Positions 41,233-50,667 of a stretch of 64,000 nucleotides of DNA are shown piece by piece. Under the pieces are notes generated by a model. It had not been told where the DNA came from, ran no database searches, and worked only from the letters and a program-made list of their open reading frames with translations. This DNA comes from Flavobacterium okayamense (GTDB taxonomy: Bacteria; Bacteroidota; Bacteroidia; Flavobacteriales; Flavobacteriaceae): assembly GCF_019702945.1 (NCBI RefSeq), contig NZ_AP024749.1, positions 1,054,001 through 1,118,000 of the forward strand. Direction: 5' to 3'. How positions within the stretch are numbered: the first letter of the stretch is position 1; every line of letters begins with the position of its first letter. Both the position numbers and the translations under genes were made by a program.

Positions 41233-42498
41233 ATGAAAAAGGTGGGTAACCATAAATCGTTTTTAAAGATTTTCTTCAGTTTAGCGCTTTCGCTATCTTT
41301 TTCTTTATCAATTTTCGCTCAAGATCCTGCTAAAGGCAAAGAGTTGTTCAATGCTAATTGTGCGGCATGTCACAAGTTAGATAAAAAAATGACTGGTCCT
41401 GCACTACGTGGTGTTGCAGATAAGTATGATAAAGAATGGTTGTATAAGTGGATTAAAAACAGTGGAGAGTTAGTTAAGTCTGGCGACGCTCAGGCGGTTA
41501 AGATTTTTGAGGAATATGCTGGAGTTGCAATGACTGCTTTCCCTCAATTGTCTAATGAAGATATCGATAATATCTTAGCTTATACTTCAGAGCCAGCTCC
41601 TTCTAAACCTGATGAGGTTGTAATAGGTGCTCCTCCGGTAAATGAAGATCCAGGCTTGTCAAATAATGTTATTTTAGGAGCTTTGTCATTGGTTTTAGTG
41701 ATGTTGATTGTTATGTTGTTCTTGGTGAACAATGTATTAACTAAAATTGCTAAAGCTAACGGATTAGAAGTTGAAGCGAAAGAAAAATCATTACCAATCT
41801 GGAAAGCGTTTGCTAAAAATCAATTCTTAGTATTGGTTTCTGTAATCATGTTCTTGTTGTTTGCTGCTTACTTTGCTTATGGTTATTTAATGCAAGTAGG
41901 TGTGGATCAGGGGTATGAGCCAGTTCAGCCAATTCATTATTCTCACAGAATTCACGCAGGAGATAATGGTATTGATTGTAAATATTGTCACTCTGCTGCA
42001 AGAGTAAGTAAGCATTCGAATATCCCTTCATTAAATGTTTGTATGAATTGTCATAAAAATATTTCTGAAGTTGCTGAGTCTACTTTAAAAGAAGGTCAAG
42101 AATATGGTGTTGATTATAATGCAGAGATTCAAAAATTATATACAGCTGTAGGTTGGGATGCGACTAAACAAGCATATACTGGTAAAACTGAACCTGTAAA
42201 ATGGGTTAGAATTCACAACTTACCTGATTTTGTGTATTTTAATCACTCACAACACGTTACTGTTGCTGGTGTAGAATGTCAAAAATGTCACGGACCAGTT
42301 GAAGAGATGGAAATCATGAAACAGTTCTCACCTCTTACAATGGGATGGTGTATTGACTGTCACAGAGAAACTAATGTAAAAGTACAAGATAACGAGTACT
42401 ATAAAAAAATTCACGAAGAACTTTCTAAGAAATATGGTGTAGATCAGTTAACTGCTGCACAAATGGGAGGTTTAGAATGTGGTAAGTGCCACTATTAA
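41233..42498 (+). CDS. actA: Alternative complex III multiheme cytochrome c subunit ActA, with fused monoheme domain
   Basis: A 421-residue exported cytochrome. The signal peptide is cleaved near IFAQ (residue 30). A class-I cytochrome c domain follows with C43-AA-C46-H47, ending near residue 115, then a membrane helix pair (about 137-160 and 195-220). The multiheme domain carries five more CxxCH motifs (CKYCH, CMNCH, CQKCH, CIDCH, CGKCH), the last three residues from the end. Six hemes in total means the usual pentaheme ActA has an extra N-terminal cytochrome. The complex oxidises menaquinol and passes electrons to the oxidase encoded downstream. Confidence 0.93.
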   Translation: MKKVGNHKSFLKIFFSLALSLSFSLSIFAQDPAKGKELFNANCAACHKLDKKMTGPALRGVADKYDKEWLYKWIKNSGELVKSGDAQAVKIFEEYAGVAMTAFPQLSNEDIDNILAYTSEPAPSKPDEVVIGAPPVNEDPGLSNNVILGALSLVLVMLIVMLFLVNNVLTKIAKANGLEVEAKEKSLPIWKAFAKNQFLVLVSVIMFLLFAAYFAYGYLMQVGVDQGYEPVQPIHYSHRIHAGDNGIDCKYCHSAARVSKHSNIPSLNVCMNCHKNISEVAESTLKEGQEYGVDYNAEIQKLYTAVGWDATKQAYTGKTEPVKWVRIHNLPDFVYFNHSQHVTVAGVECQKCHGPVEEMEIMKQFSPLTMGWCIDCHRETNVKVQDNEYYKKIHEELSKKYGVDQLTAAQMGGLECGKCHY

Positions 42499-42533
42499 TA
42501 AAATAATTTTAGAAGCTAATATCAAGATACAAT

Positions 42534-45500
42534 ATGGCATCAAACAAAAAATACTGGAAAAGTGTTGAGGAGCTAAACGAAAATAGCTCTATTGTTGAGA
42601 CGCTAAGAAACAATGAGTTTGTGGAAGAAATTCCTGTAAATGACTTCTTAGGTAATGATGAAACATTATCAAATTCGTCAACAACTCGTCGTGACTTCTT
42701 AAAATATGTTGGATTTAGTACTGCTGCTGCATCGTTAGCGGCGTGTGAAGGTCCAGTTGTAAAATCAATTCCTTATGTAGTTCAGCCGGAAGAAATTATT
42801 CCTGGTGTTGCAGATTATTATGCTACAACGATTGCTGATGGTTTTGATTTTGCTAACATTTTAATTAAAACAAGAGAAGGTCGTCCAATCAAAGTTGAAA
42901 ATAACAATTTAGAAGGTGCAATTACTGGAGCTAATGCTAGAGTACATGCTTCTGTTCTTTCTCTTTATGATAATTTACGCTTAAAACAACCTAAGATAGC
43001 TGGTAAAGATGCAACTTGGGCTGAAGTTAATACAAAAGTTAAAGCGAGTTTACAAGACGCTGCTTCAAAAGGTGGAAATGTTGTTTTATTAACAGGAACA
43101 ATGGCTAGTCCATCTACTGATGCTTTAATTTCTGAATTAAAATCTAAATATCCAACAGTAAAGCATGTTGTTTATGATGCAATTTCAGAAAGTAATGCGT
43201 TAGATGCTTTTGAAGCTGTTTACGGTGAAAGAGCTTTGTCTGGATATGATTTTTCTCAAGCTGATGTTATTGTGTCTGTTGGTGCTGATTTCTTAGGAGA
43301 TTGGCAAGGTGGTGGATATGATGCGGGTTATGCTAAAGGACGTATTCCTAAAAATGGTAAAATGTCTAAGCATTTCCAATTTGAAGCTAATATGTCTTTG
43401 GCTGGAGCTAACGCTGATAAAAGAGTGCCTTTGACGGTTGCTCAACAAAAGCAAGCTCTTGCTGATTTATATAATGCAATTGTTGGAGGTTCTACTCCGA
43501 AAAATGCTGAAGTTGCAAAAGCGGCTAAACAATTAAAATCTGCAGGTAATAAAGGTGTTGTTGTAACAGGTTTAGATGATTTTGATGCTCAATTAGTTGC
43601 AATCGGAATTAATCAAGCGTTACAATCTGCTGCATTCAATCCTAATGGTGCTAAATTAACACGTAAGGGTGATGCAAAAGCAGTTGCTCAATTAGTCGCT
43701 GATATGAAAGCTGGTTCGGTTCATACATTAATTATGAATGGAGTTAATCCAGTTTACACTTTACCAAATTCAAAAGATTTTGCTGAAGGATTGAAAAAAG
43801 TAAAACTTTCTGTTGCTTTCTCAATGAAAGAAGATGAAACGGCAAGTTTAACTTCAATAGCTGCAGCAGCGCCTCATTATTTAGAGTCTTGGGGTGATGT
43901 TTCACTACAAAGAGGTCATTACAGTGTAATGCAACCTACAATCCGTCCTTTATTTGATACTAAACAATTCCAAGATGCATTATTGTCTTGGACAGATAAT
44001 AGTTCAGAATATTTTGATTACTTAAAGAATTTTGCTTCAACTAAATTGGTTGGTAAGTCTTGGAATCAAGCTGTTCATGATGGTTTTGCTTCAACTGATA
44101 CTTTTGCTTTAAACGCAAATCCAGTTGATCTAAGCTCTTCTGTTTCTAAGTTAGCTAATGCTAAATCAAATGGTTTAGAGTTAGTATTATATTCTAAAAC
44201 AGGAATGGGTGACGGGCAACAAGCAAATAATCCATGGTTGCAAGAGTTTCCAGATCCAATTACAAGAGTTTCTTGGGACAACTACGTAACGGTTTCTAAG
44301 AAAGATGCAGAAAAACTTGGATTAGAAAACTGGAATGTTGCTAATGGTGGTTTAAATGGTAGTTATGCAACTTTAAAAGTTGGTAAAGCTACTTTAAACA
44401 ATGTACCAGTAGTAATTCAGCCAGGTCAAGCCGTTGGAACTGTTGGTCTTGCTTTTGGTTATGGTAAGAAAGCAGCTATGAAGCAAGAAATGCAGGTTGG
44501 TGTTAATGCTTATGCATTATACAATGATTTAAATGCAAACCAATCAGTTGCTATTTCAAATGAAGAGGGTGAGCATGAGTTTGCTTGCGTACAATTACAA
44601 AAAACTTTAATGGGTCGTGGTGATATCATCAAAGAAACGACTCTTGAAATATTTAACACTAAAGATGCTAAAGAATGGAATCCAATTCCTGTAGTATCAC
44701 TTGATCATAAAGAAACTCCTGCTACTGAAGTAGATTTATGGGATTCTTTTGATAGAAGTGTTGCCCACCACTTTAATTTATCAATTGACTTAAACGCTTG
44801 TACAGGATGTGGGGCATGTGTTATCGCATGTCATGCAGAAAACAACGTCCCAGTTGTAGGTAAATCTGAAGTGAGAAGAAGTCGTGATATGCATTGGTTA
44901 CGTATCGATAGATATTATTCTTCTCAAGACACTTTTGGTGGTGATGTTGAATTGAAAGATAGTACATCTGGTTTAATGAATTCTAGAGAGACATTCATTG
45001 GAATGGAAGATCCAAATGAAAATCCTCAAGTTGCATTCCAACCAGTTATGTGTCAGCACTGTAACCACGCTCCTTGTGAAACTGTTTGCCCGGTTGCGGC
45101 AACTTCACATGGTAGAGAAGGTCAAAACCACATGGCTTATAACCGTTGTGTTGGTACTCGTTACTGTGCAAACAACTGTCCATACAAAGTACGTCGTTTC
45201 AACTGGTTCTTATACAATAAGAATAGTGAGTTTGATTATCATATGAATGATGATTTAGGTCGTATGGTATTAAATCCAGATGTGAATGTACGTTCTCGTG
45301 GTGTAATGGAGAAATGTTCAATGTGTATCCAAATGACGCAAGCTACTAAGCTAAAAGCTAAACGTGAAGGAAGAGCTGTTAAAGATGGTGAATTCCAAAC
45401 TGCATGTTCTGCTGCATGTACTAGTGGTGCAATGATTTTTGGAGATGTAAATGATAAAGAAAGTAAAGTTGCTGAATTAGCAGACTCTGAAAGAATGTAT

Positions 45501-45569
45501 CATTTATTAGAGCACATTGGTACAAAACCTAATGTATTCTATCACGTTAAAGTTAGAAACGAAAAATAA
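42534..45569 (+). CDS. actB: Alternative complex III iron-sulfur/molybdopterin-like subunit ActB
   Basis: A 1011-residue protein. A twin-arginine-type signal (TTRRDFLKYVGFSTAAASLAAC) ends in a possible lipobox Cys. A molybdopterin-oxidoreductase-like half (about 60-720) follows that in this complex is thought not to bind the cofactor. A ferredoxin-like half holds four cluster motifs: CTGCGACVIACHAEN, CQHCNHAPCETVCPV, CVGTRYCANNCPYKVRRFNW and CSMCIQ ... CSAAC. The clusters carry electrons along the complex. ActC follows 31 nt after. Confidence 0.95.
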   Translation: MASNKKYWKSVEELNENSSIVETLRNNEFVEEIPVNDFLGNDETLSNSSTTRRDFLKYVGFSTAAASLAACEGPVVKSIPYVVQPEEIIPGVADYYATTIADGFDFANILIKTREGRPIKVENNNLEGAITGANARVHASVLSLYDNLRLKQPKIAGKDATWAEVNTKVKASLQDAASKGGNVVLLTGTMASPSTDALISELKSKYPTVKHVVYDAISESNALDAFEAVYGERALSGYDFSQADVIVSVGADFLGDWQGGGYDAGYAKGRIPKNGKMSKHFQFEANMSLAGANADKRVPLTVAQQKQALADLYNAIVGGSTPKNAEVAKAAKQLKSAGNKGVVVTGLDDFDAQLVAIGINQALQSAAFNPNGAKLTRKGDAKAVAQLVADMKAGSVHTLIMNGVNPVYTLPNSKDFAEGLKKVKLSVAFSMKEDETASLTSIAAAAPHYLESWGDVSLQRGHYSVMQPTIRPLFDTKQFQDALLSWTDNSSEYFDYLKNFASTKLVGKSWNQAVHDGFASTDTFALNANPVDLSSSVSKLANAKSNGLELVLYSKTGMGDGQQANNPWLQEFPDPITRVSWDNYVTVSKKDAEKLGLENWNVANGGLNGSYATLKVGKATLNNVPVVIQPGQAVGTVGLAFGYGKKAAMKQEMQVGVNAYALYNDLNANQSVAISNEEGEHEFACVQLQKTLMGRGDIIKETTLEIFNTKDAKEWNPIPVVSLDHKETPATEVDLWDSFDRSVAHHFNLSIDLNACTGCGACVIACHAENNVPVVGKSEVRRSRDMHWLRIDRYYSSQDTFGGDVELKDSTSGLMNSRETFIGMEDPNENPQVAFQPVMCQHCNHAPCETVCPVAATSHGREGQNHMAYNRCVGTRYCANNCPYKVRRFNWFLYNKNSEFDYHMNDDLGRMVLNPDVNVRSRGVMEKCSMCIQMTQATKLKAKREGRAVKDGEFQTACSAACTSGAMIFGDVNDKESKVAELADSERMYHLLEHIGTKPNVFYHVKVRNEK

Positions 45570-45600
45570 TTATTAATTAACAGAAACAATATAAAGGATT

Positions 45601-47010
45601 ATGTCGTCTCATTACGAAGCACCCATTAGAAAACCTTTAGTAGTAGGAAATAAATCTTACCACGATGTTACGGTAGATGTGGCTCGCCCAGTTGAAGGTA
45701 GAGCTAATAAGCAATGGTGGATTGTTTTTTCAATCGCTTTAGTTGCTTTCCTATACGGTTTAGGTTGTATGGTTTACACCGTTGCAACTGGTATTGGAAC
45801 ATGGGGATTAAATAAAACAGTTGGTTGGGCTTGGGATATTACCAATTTCGTTTGGTGGGTAGGTATTGGTCACGCCGGTACTCTTATCTCAGCAGTATTA
45901 TTGTTATTCCGTCAAAAATGGAGAATGGCTATTAACCGTTCTGCAGAAGCGATGACAATTTTCTCTGTAATGCAAGCAGGTTTATTCCCAATTATTCACA
46001 TGGGTCGTCCATGGTTAGGTTACTGGGTATTACCTATTCCAAATCAATTCGGTTCATTATGGGTTAACTTTAACTCACCATTATTATGGGACGTATTTGC
46101 AATTTCTACGTATTTATCTGTTTCATTAGTTTTCTGGTGGACTGGTTTATTACCTGACTTTGCAATGTTACGTGATAGAGCTGTAACGCCTTTTACAAAG
46201 AAAATTTATTCAACTTTATCTTTCGGATGGAGTGGTAGAGCTAAAGACTGGCAGCGTTTTGAAGAAGTTTCATTGGTATTAGCTGGTTTAGCAACTCCTC
46301 TTGTACTTTCTGTACATACAATTGTATCTTTTGACTTCGCAACTTCGGTTATTCCAGGATGGCATACTACAATTTTACCTCCTTACTTCGTTGCAGGAGC
46401 AATTTTCTCAGGATTCGCAATGGTACAAACATTGTTAATCATTATGAGAAAGGTATCAAACTTAGAAGATTATATTACATTACAACACATTGAGTTAATG
46501 AACTTAGTAATTATGATTACTGGTTCGATAGTAGGATGTGCTTATATTACTGAATTATTTATTGCTTGGTATTCAGGTGTTGAATACGAACAATATGCTT
46601 TCTTGAATAGAGCAACAGGTCCTTACTGGTGGTCTTACTGGTTAATGATGACTTGTAACGTAATTTCTCCACAAGTTATGTGGTTCAAGAAAATTAGAAC
46701 AAGTATCATGGCTTCATTTATCATCTCAATTGTGGTAAACGTAGGTATGTGGTTTGAGCGTTTCGTAATTATCGTTACTTCATTACACAGAGATTATTTA
46801 CCTTCTTCATGGACTATGTTCCAACCAACATTTGTTGATGCAGGTATTTATATTGGAACTATTGGATTCTTCTTTGTATTATTCTTATTGTATTCAAGAA
46901 GTTTCCCTGTAATTGCACAAGCTGAAGTTAAAACTATTTTAAAATCATCTGGTGATAATTATAAAAGAGAGAGAGAATTAAACGGTCACAATCATTCAGA
47001 TAATCATTAA
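45601..47010 (+). CDS. actC: Alternative complex III membrane subunit ActC (NrfD/PsrC-like)
   Basis: A 469-residue protein with about ten helices of the NrfD/PsrC type, including VWWVGIGHAGTLISAVLLLFRQKWR (about 81-105) and HMGRPWLGYWVLPIPNQFGSLWVNFNSPLLWD (about 136-167). It forms the quinol site with ActB at the periplasmic side. ActF at 48125 is a paralogue. Four nucleotides separate it from actD. Confidence 0.94.
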   Translation: MSSHYEAPIRKPLVVGNKSYHDVTVDVARPVEGRANKQWWIVFSIALVAFLYGLGCMVYTVATGIGTWGLNKTVGWAWDITNFVWWVGIGHAGTLISAVLLLFRQKWRMAINRSAEAMTIFSVMQAGLFPIIHMGRPWLGYWVLPIPNQFGSLWVNFNSPLLWDVFAISTYLSVSLVFWWTGLLPDFAMLRDRAVTPFTKKIYSTLSFGWSGRAKDWQRFEEVSLVLAGLATPLVLSVHTIVSFDFATSVIPGWHTTILPPYFVAGAIFSGFAMVQTLLIIMRKVSNLEDYITLQHIELMNLVIMITGSIVGCAYITELFIAWYSGVEYEQYAFLNRATGPYWWSYWLMMTCNVISPQVMWFKKIRTSIMASFIISIVVNVGMWFERFVIIVTSLHRDYLPSSWTMFQPTFVDAGIYIGTIGFFFVLFLLYSRSFPVIAQAEVKTILKSSGDNYKRERELNGHNHSDNH

Positions 47011-47014
47011 TATC

Positions 47015-47539
47015 ATGAGTAATAAAGTTATACACGCTATATATAATGATGATGATGTGTTAATGGATGCTGTTAAGAAAACTAGAGCAGCTCATCATCA
47101 TATTGAAGAAGTTTACACACCTTTTCCTGTTCATGGTCTTGATAAAGCAATGGGTCTAGCGCCTACGCGTATAGCAATTGCTTCATTTCTTTATGGATTA
47201 ACAGGGTTAGCTATCTATACTGCCTTGATTAATTATATTATGATTAATGATTGGCCTCAAGATATTGGTGGTAAACCAAGTTTCGCATTTTATCAAAACA
47301 TGCCTGCTTTTGTGCCGATTATGTTTGAAGGAACGGTTTTCTTTGCTGCCCATTTAATGGTTATTACTTTTTACATGAGAAGTAAATTATGGCCATTTAA
47401 ACAAGCCGAAAACCCAGATGTTAGAACTACAGATGACCACTTTTTAATGGAAGTTGGAGTTCATAATAATGAGGAAGAATTAGTTTCTTTCTTTAAAGAA
47501 ACTGGAGCTGTAGAAGTTAAAGTAATTGAAAAGCATTAA
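47015..47539 (+). CDS. actD: Alternative complex III subunit ActD (DUF3341)
   Basis: A 174-residue protein with the DUF3341 pattern: VIHAIYNDDDVLMDAVKKTRAAHHHIEEVYTPFPVHGLDKAMG (residues 4-46), two membrane helices (about 55-75 and 100-122) and LWPFKQAENPDVRTTDDHFLMEV. It anchors the complex and lacks cofactor motifs. Placed between actC and actE with very short gaps. Confidence 0.94.
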   Translation: MSNKVIHAIYNDDDVLMDAVKKTRAAHHHIEEVYTPFPVHGLDKAMGLAPTRIAIASFLYGLTGLAIYTALINYIMINDWPQDIGGKPSFAFYQNMPAFVPIMFEGTVFFAAHLMVITFYMRSKLWPFKQAENPDVRTTDDHFLMEVGVHNNEEELVSFFKETGAVEVKVIEKH

Positions 47540-47548
47540 TATTTAGAT

Positions 47549-48094
47549 ATGAAAAGCTTATATAAAATAGTAGCAGTAGTAGGTTTATCGATGTTAGCGA
47601 CATCTTGTTTTGATAAATCGAAGCCTAACTACCAATTCATGCCAAACATGTATGAAGCTGTTCCTTACGAAACATATTCAGAACATGAAGTATTTAAAGA
47701 TGGTAAAGAAGGTCAATTACCTGCAGAAGGAAGTATTAAAAGAGGTTTTGTTCCTTTTGAAATTCCTAATACAACCGAAGGTTATGAATTAGCTAAAGCA
47801 ACATTAAAATCGCCTTTAGATTCTATTTCTAGAAATCCTGAAAATGGGAAAGAGTTATTCAATATTTACTGTGCAATTTGTCATGGTGAAAAGGGTGACG
47901 GTAAAGGTAATCTTGTAAAAAGAGAAAAATTCCTTGGGGTTCCTAGTTATAAAGACAGAGAAATAACAGAAGGAAGTATTTATTTCGTAGTTACTTATGG
48001 TTTGAACTCTATGGGTTCTCATGCGAACCAACTATCACAAGATGAGAGATGGCAAGTAACAGATTACGTTTTAAAGCTTAAGTCAGAATTATAA
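47549..48094 (+). CDS. actE: Alternative complex III monoheme cytochrome c lipoprotein ActE
   Basis: A 181-residue lipoprotein (lipobox LATSC, Cys at residue 20). The single heme motif is CAICH near residue 109, in ELFNIYCAICHGEKGDGKGN, with a later Met (NSMGSH) as the likely axial ligand. It is the electron exit of the complex toward the oxidase. Typical length for ActE. Confidence 0.94.
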   Translation: MKSLYKIVAVVGLSMLATSCFDKSKPNYQFMPNMYEAVPYETYSEHEVFKDGKEGQLPAEGSIKRGFVPFEIPNTTEGYELAKATLKSPLDSISRNPENGKELFNIYCAICHGEKGDGKGNLVKREKFLGVPSYKDREITEGSIYFVVTYGLNSMGSHANQLSQDERWQVTDYVLKLKSEL

Positions 48095-48124
48095 TTGTAA
48101 AACACTTTTTTGAAAATAATAGAT

Positions 48125-49465
48125 ATGTACACGTTTTCAAGTAAATTAAAAACTTTTTCATTGATTTTAATGGTTTTAGGAGCTGTTGGAATTGGAATTG
48201 GTTTTTGGAGTGCACCAAAAACAACTGAAGAAGTTGAAAAAATCCTTTCAGAAGACACTCACGGGCATCACGCTCAAGTAGCTCATGATGCACATGATAC
48301 ACACGCTGTTCACGCTGAAGATGTACACCACGACGATGCTCATAAGGAGCATGTTGAACATGTGTTACATCAATTGCAAAACAAACCTTGGTCTGCATTT
48401 TATGTAGCATGTATCTTCTTTATGTTAATAAGTGTTGGTGTACTTGCATTCTATGCTATCCAATATGCTGCACAAGCAGGTTGGTCACCAATATTATTTA
48501 GAGTAATGGAAGGTATTACGAGTTATTTATTACCAGGTTCTATTATTTTCTTTATTGTTTTAGTTTTATCGGGTATGCATATGAATCATATGTTTACTTG
48601 GATGGGTGAAGGTGTTACTGATCCTACTAGTGAGCATTACGATAAATTAATAGCTGGTAAATCTGGATATTTAAATGTTACTGCTTTTTTAATTAGAGCT
48701 GCTATTTATTTAGTTATTTGGAATTTATACCGTTATTTTTCAAGAAGAAACTCAATTGCACAAGATTCTTCTGAAGATAATTCGTATCACAAGAAAAACT
48801 TCAAGTTATCTGCTACTTTCTTAGTTTTATTCCTTGTTACTGAATCAATGATGTCTTGGGATTGGATTATGTCTTTAGATCCTCACTGGTATAGTACATT
48901 ATTTGGTTGGTATGTATTCGCAAGTTTCTTCGTAAGTGGTATTACTGCTATAGCAATGATTACTATCTACTTAAAATCAAAAGGATACTTAGAGCAAGTT
49001 AATACAAGTCATATCCATGATTTAGCTAAATTTATGTTTGGTATTAGTATTTTCTGGACATATTTATGGTTCTCTCAATTTATGTTGATTTGGTATTCAG
49101 ATATACCTGAAGAAGTAACTTACTTTGTTACTAGAATTGAAAACTATAATTTACCTTTCTTCGGAATGTTAGTGATGAACTTTGTTTTCCCATTGTTAAT
49201 ATTAATTAACACTGATTTCAAACGTTTGTCTTGGATTATTGTTTTAGCGGGAAGTGTTATTTTATTTGGACATTATATTGATTTCTATAACATGATTATG
49301 CCTGCAACAGTTGGTGACCAATGGTTTATTGGAGTGCCTGAAATTGGAGCAATTGCATTTTTCTTAGGGTTGTTTATTTTTGTTGTATTTACTGCATTAA
49401 CTAAAGCACCACTAGTTTCTAAAGGGAATCCTTTAATGGAAGAAAGTAAACATTTTCATTATTAA
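48125..49465 (+). CDS. actF: Alternative complex III membrane subunit ActF, with histidine-rich insert
   Basis: A 446-residue NrfD-like membrane protein with about ten helices (for example ESMMSWDWIMSLDPHWYSTLFGWYVFASFF). The ATG at 48125 is used; a TTG five codons upstream is less likely. Between the first helix and the next lies a loop (about residues 44-83) holding 13 histidines in under 40 residues (THGHHAQVAHDAHDTHAVHA then further HH pairs). That loop could bind Cu or Zn. The downstream genes are oxidase subunits. Confidence 0.93.
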   Translation: MYTFSSKLKTFSLILMVLGAVGIGIGFWSAPKTTEEVEKILSEDTHGHHAQVAHDAHDTHAVHAEDVHHDDAHKEHVEHVLHQLQNKPWSAFYVACIFFMLISVGVLAFYAIQYAAQAGWSPILFRVMEGITSYLLPGSIIFFIVLVLSGMHMNHMFTWMGEGVTDPTSEHYDKLIAGKSGYLNVTAFLIRAAIYLVIWNLYRYFSRRNSIAQDSSEDNSYHKKNFKLSATFLVLFLVTESMMSWDWIMSLDPHWYSTLFGWYVFASFFVSGITAIAMITIYLKSKGYLEQVNTSHIHDLAKFMFGISIFWTYLWFSQFMLIWYSDIPEEVTYFVTRIENYNLPFFGMLVMNFVFPLLILINTDFKRLSWIIVLAGSVILFGHYIDFYNMIMPATVGDQWFIGVPEIGAIAFFLGLFIFVVFTALTKAPLVSKGNPLMEESKHFHY

Positions 49466-49484
49466 TATTTAAAGAAATAAACAA

Positions 49485-50639
49485 ATGACAGGTTTATTGA
49501 TATTTATAGTTTTAGTTTTAATTGGAATTGCAATTTGGCAATTAACTAAAATTTTCGATTTAACTCAAATTGGAGCATCTCAAGACCATGGTGTTGCTGA
49601 TGATAACGATAATAAAGTTAACGGATACTTAATGTTTGCTTTTTTAGGCTTCCTTTATGTATTTATGATTTATGGATTGTTTGCATGGGGTGATTTAGCA
49701 TTAGGTACTCCAGCTTCAGAACATGGTATTGATTATGATAACTTAATGTCTATTTCATTAATTATTATATTCATAGTCCAAGCAATTACTCAAGTATTGT
49801 TACACTATTTTGCTTTCAAATATACTGGAGTTAAAGGAGGTAAAGCTTTATACTTTTCCGACAGTAATAAATTAGAGATGATTTGGACAATTATTCCTGT
49901 AGTTGTATTATCAGGTTTGATTTTATACGGTTTATATACTTGGAACAACATTATGTATTTCGATGATGAAGAAGACGTAATGTACGTAGAGGTATATGCT
50001 AAACAATTTGGTTGGGAAGTTCGTTATTCAGGTGAAGATAATACTTTAGGTAAGGCTAATGTTCGCTATATTGAAGGAATTAACACAATGGGTGTTGATT
50101 TAGCAGATCCTGCAGCTCAAGATGATAAAATGGCTAATGAATTACATTTGCCTAAAGGGAAAAAAGTTGTTTTCAAATTCAGATCTCAAGATGTATTACA
50201 CTCAGCTTATATGCCTCACTTTAGAGCGCAAATGAACTGTGTTCCTGGAATGGTTACATCTTTTAATTTTGTACCTACTTTAACAACAGCTGAAATGCGT
50301 CAAGATGAAGCAATTGTTGCTAAGGTGAACAAAATAAACAAAATTAGAGCTGAAAAAAGTAAAGAATTAGTTGCTAATGGAGAAGAAGCTTTAGCGCCTT
50401 ATGAATTTGATTACTTATTATTATGTAATAAAATTTGTGGAGCATCACACTATAACATGCAATTGAAAATTGTTGTTGATACTCCTGAAGAATTCAAAAC
50501 ATGGTTAGCAGAGAGGCCTACTTTAGCAGCTCAATGGAAAGAAGCTAATGCTCCAGCAGTTGAGCCAGTTGTTGCTCAGCCAGAAGTAATTGAAACTGTA
50601 GTTGATTCTACTCAAGTTTTAGCTCAAGTTGTAGAATAA
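49485..50639 (+). CDS. coxB: Cytochrome c oxidase subunit II
   Basis: A 384-residue protein with three N-terminal hydrophobic helices (about 1-20, 45-68 and 83-107, plus 128-147). The CuA domain has LHSAYMPHFRAQMNCVPGM (about 234-252) and CNKICGASHYNM (about 310-321), which supply the Cys, His and Met ligands. A Pro/Val/Glu-rich tail ends the protein. There is no fused cytochrome c domain, so electrons must come from ActE or ActA. Nineteen nt separate it from actF. Confidence 0.96.
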   Translation: MTGLLIFIVLVLIGIAIWQLTKIFDLTQIGASQDHGVADDNDNKVNGYLMFAFLGFLYVFMIYGLFAWGDLALGTPASEHGIDYDNLMSISLIIIFIVQAITQVLLHYFAFKYTGVKGGKALYFSDSNKLEMIWTIIPVVVLSGLILYGLYTWNNIMYFDDEEDVMYVEVYAKQFGWEVRYSGEDNTLGKANVRYIEGINTMGVDLADPAAQDDKMANELHLPKGKKVVFKFRSQDVLHSAYMPHFRAQMNCVPGMVTSFNFVPTLTTAEMRQDEAIVAKVNKINKIRAEKSKELVANGEEALAPYEFDYLLLCNKICGASHYNMQLKIVVDTPEEFKTWLAERPTLAAQWKEANAPAVEPVVAQPEVIETVVDSTQVLAQVVE

Positions 50640-50667
50640 TTAAGATACTAAAATAACAATATAGATT

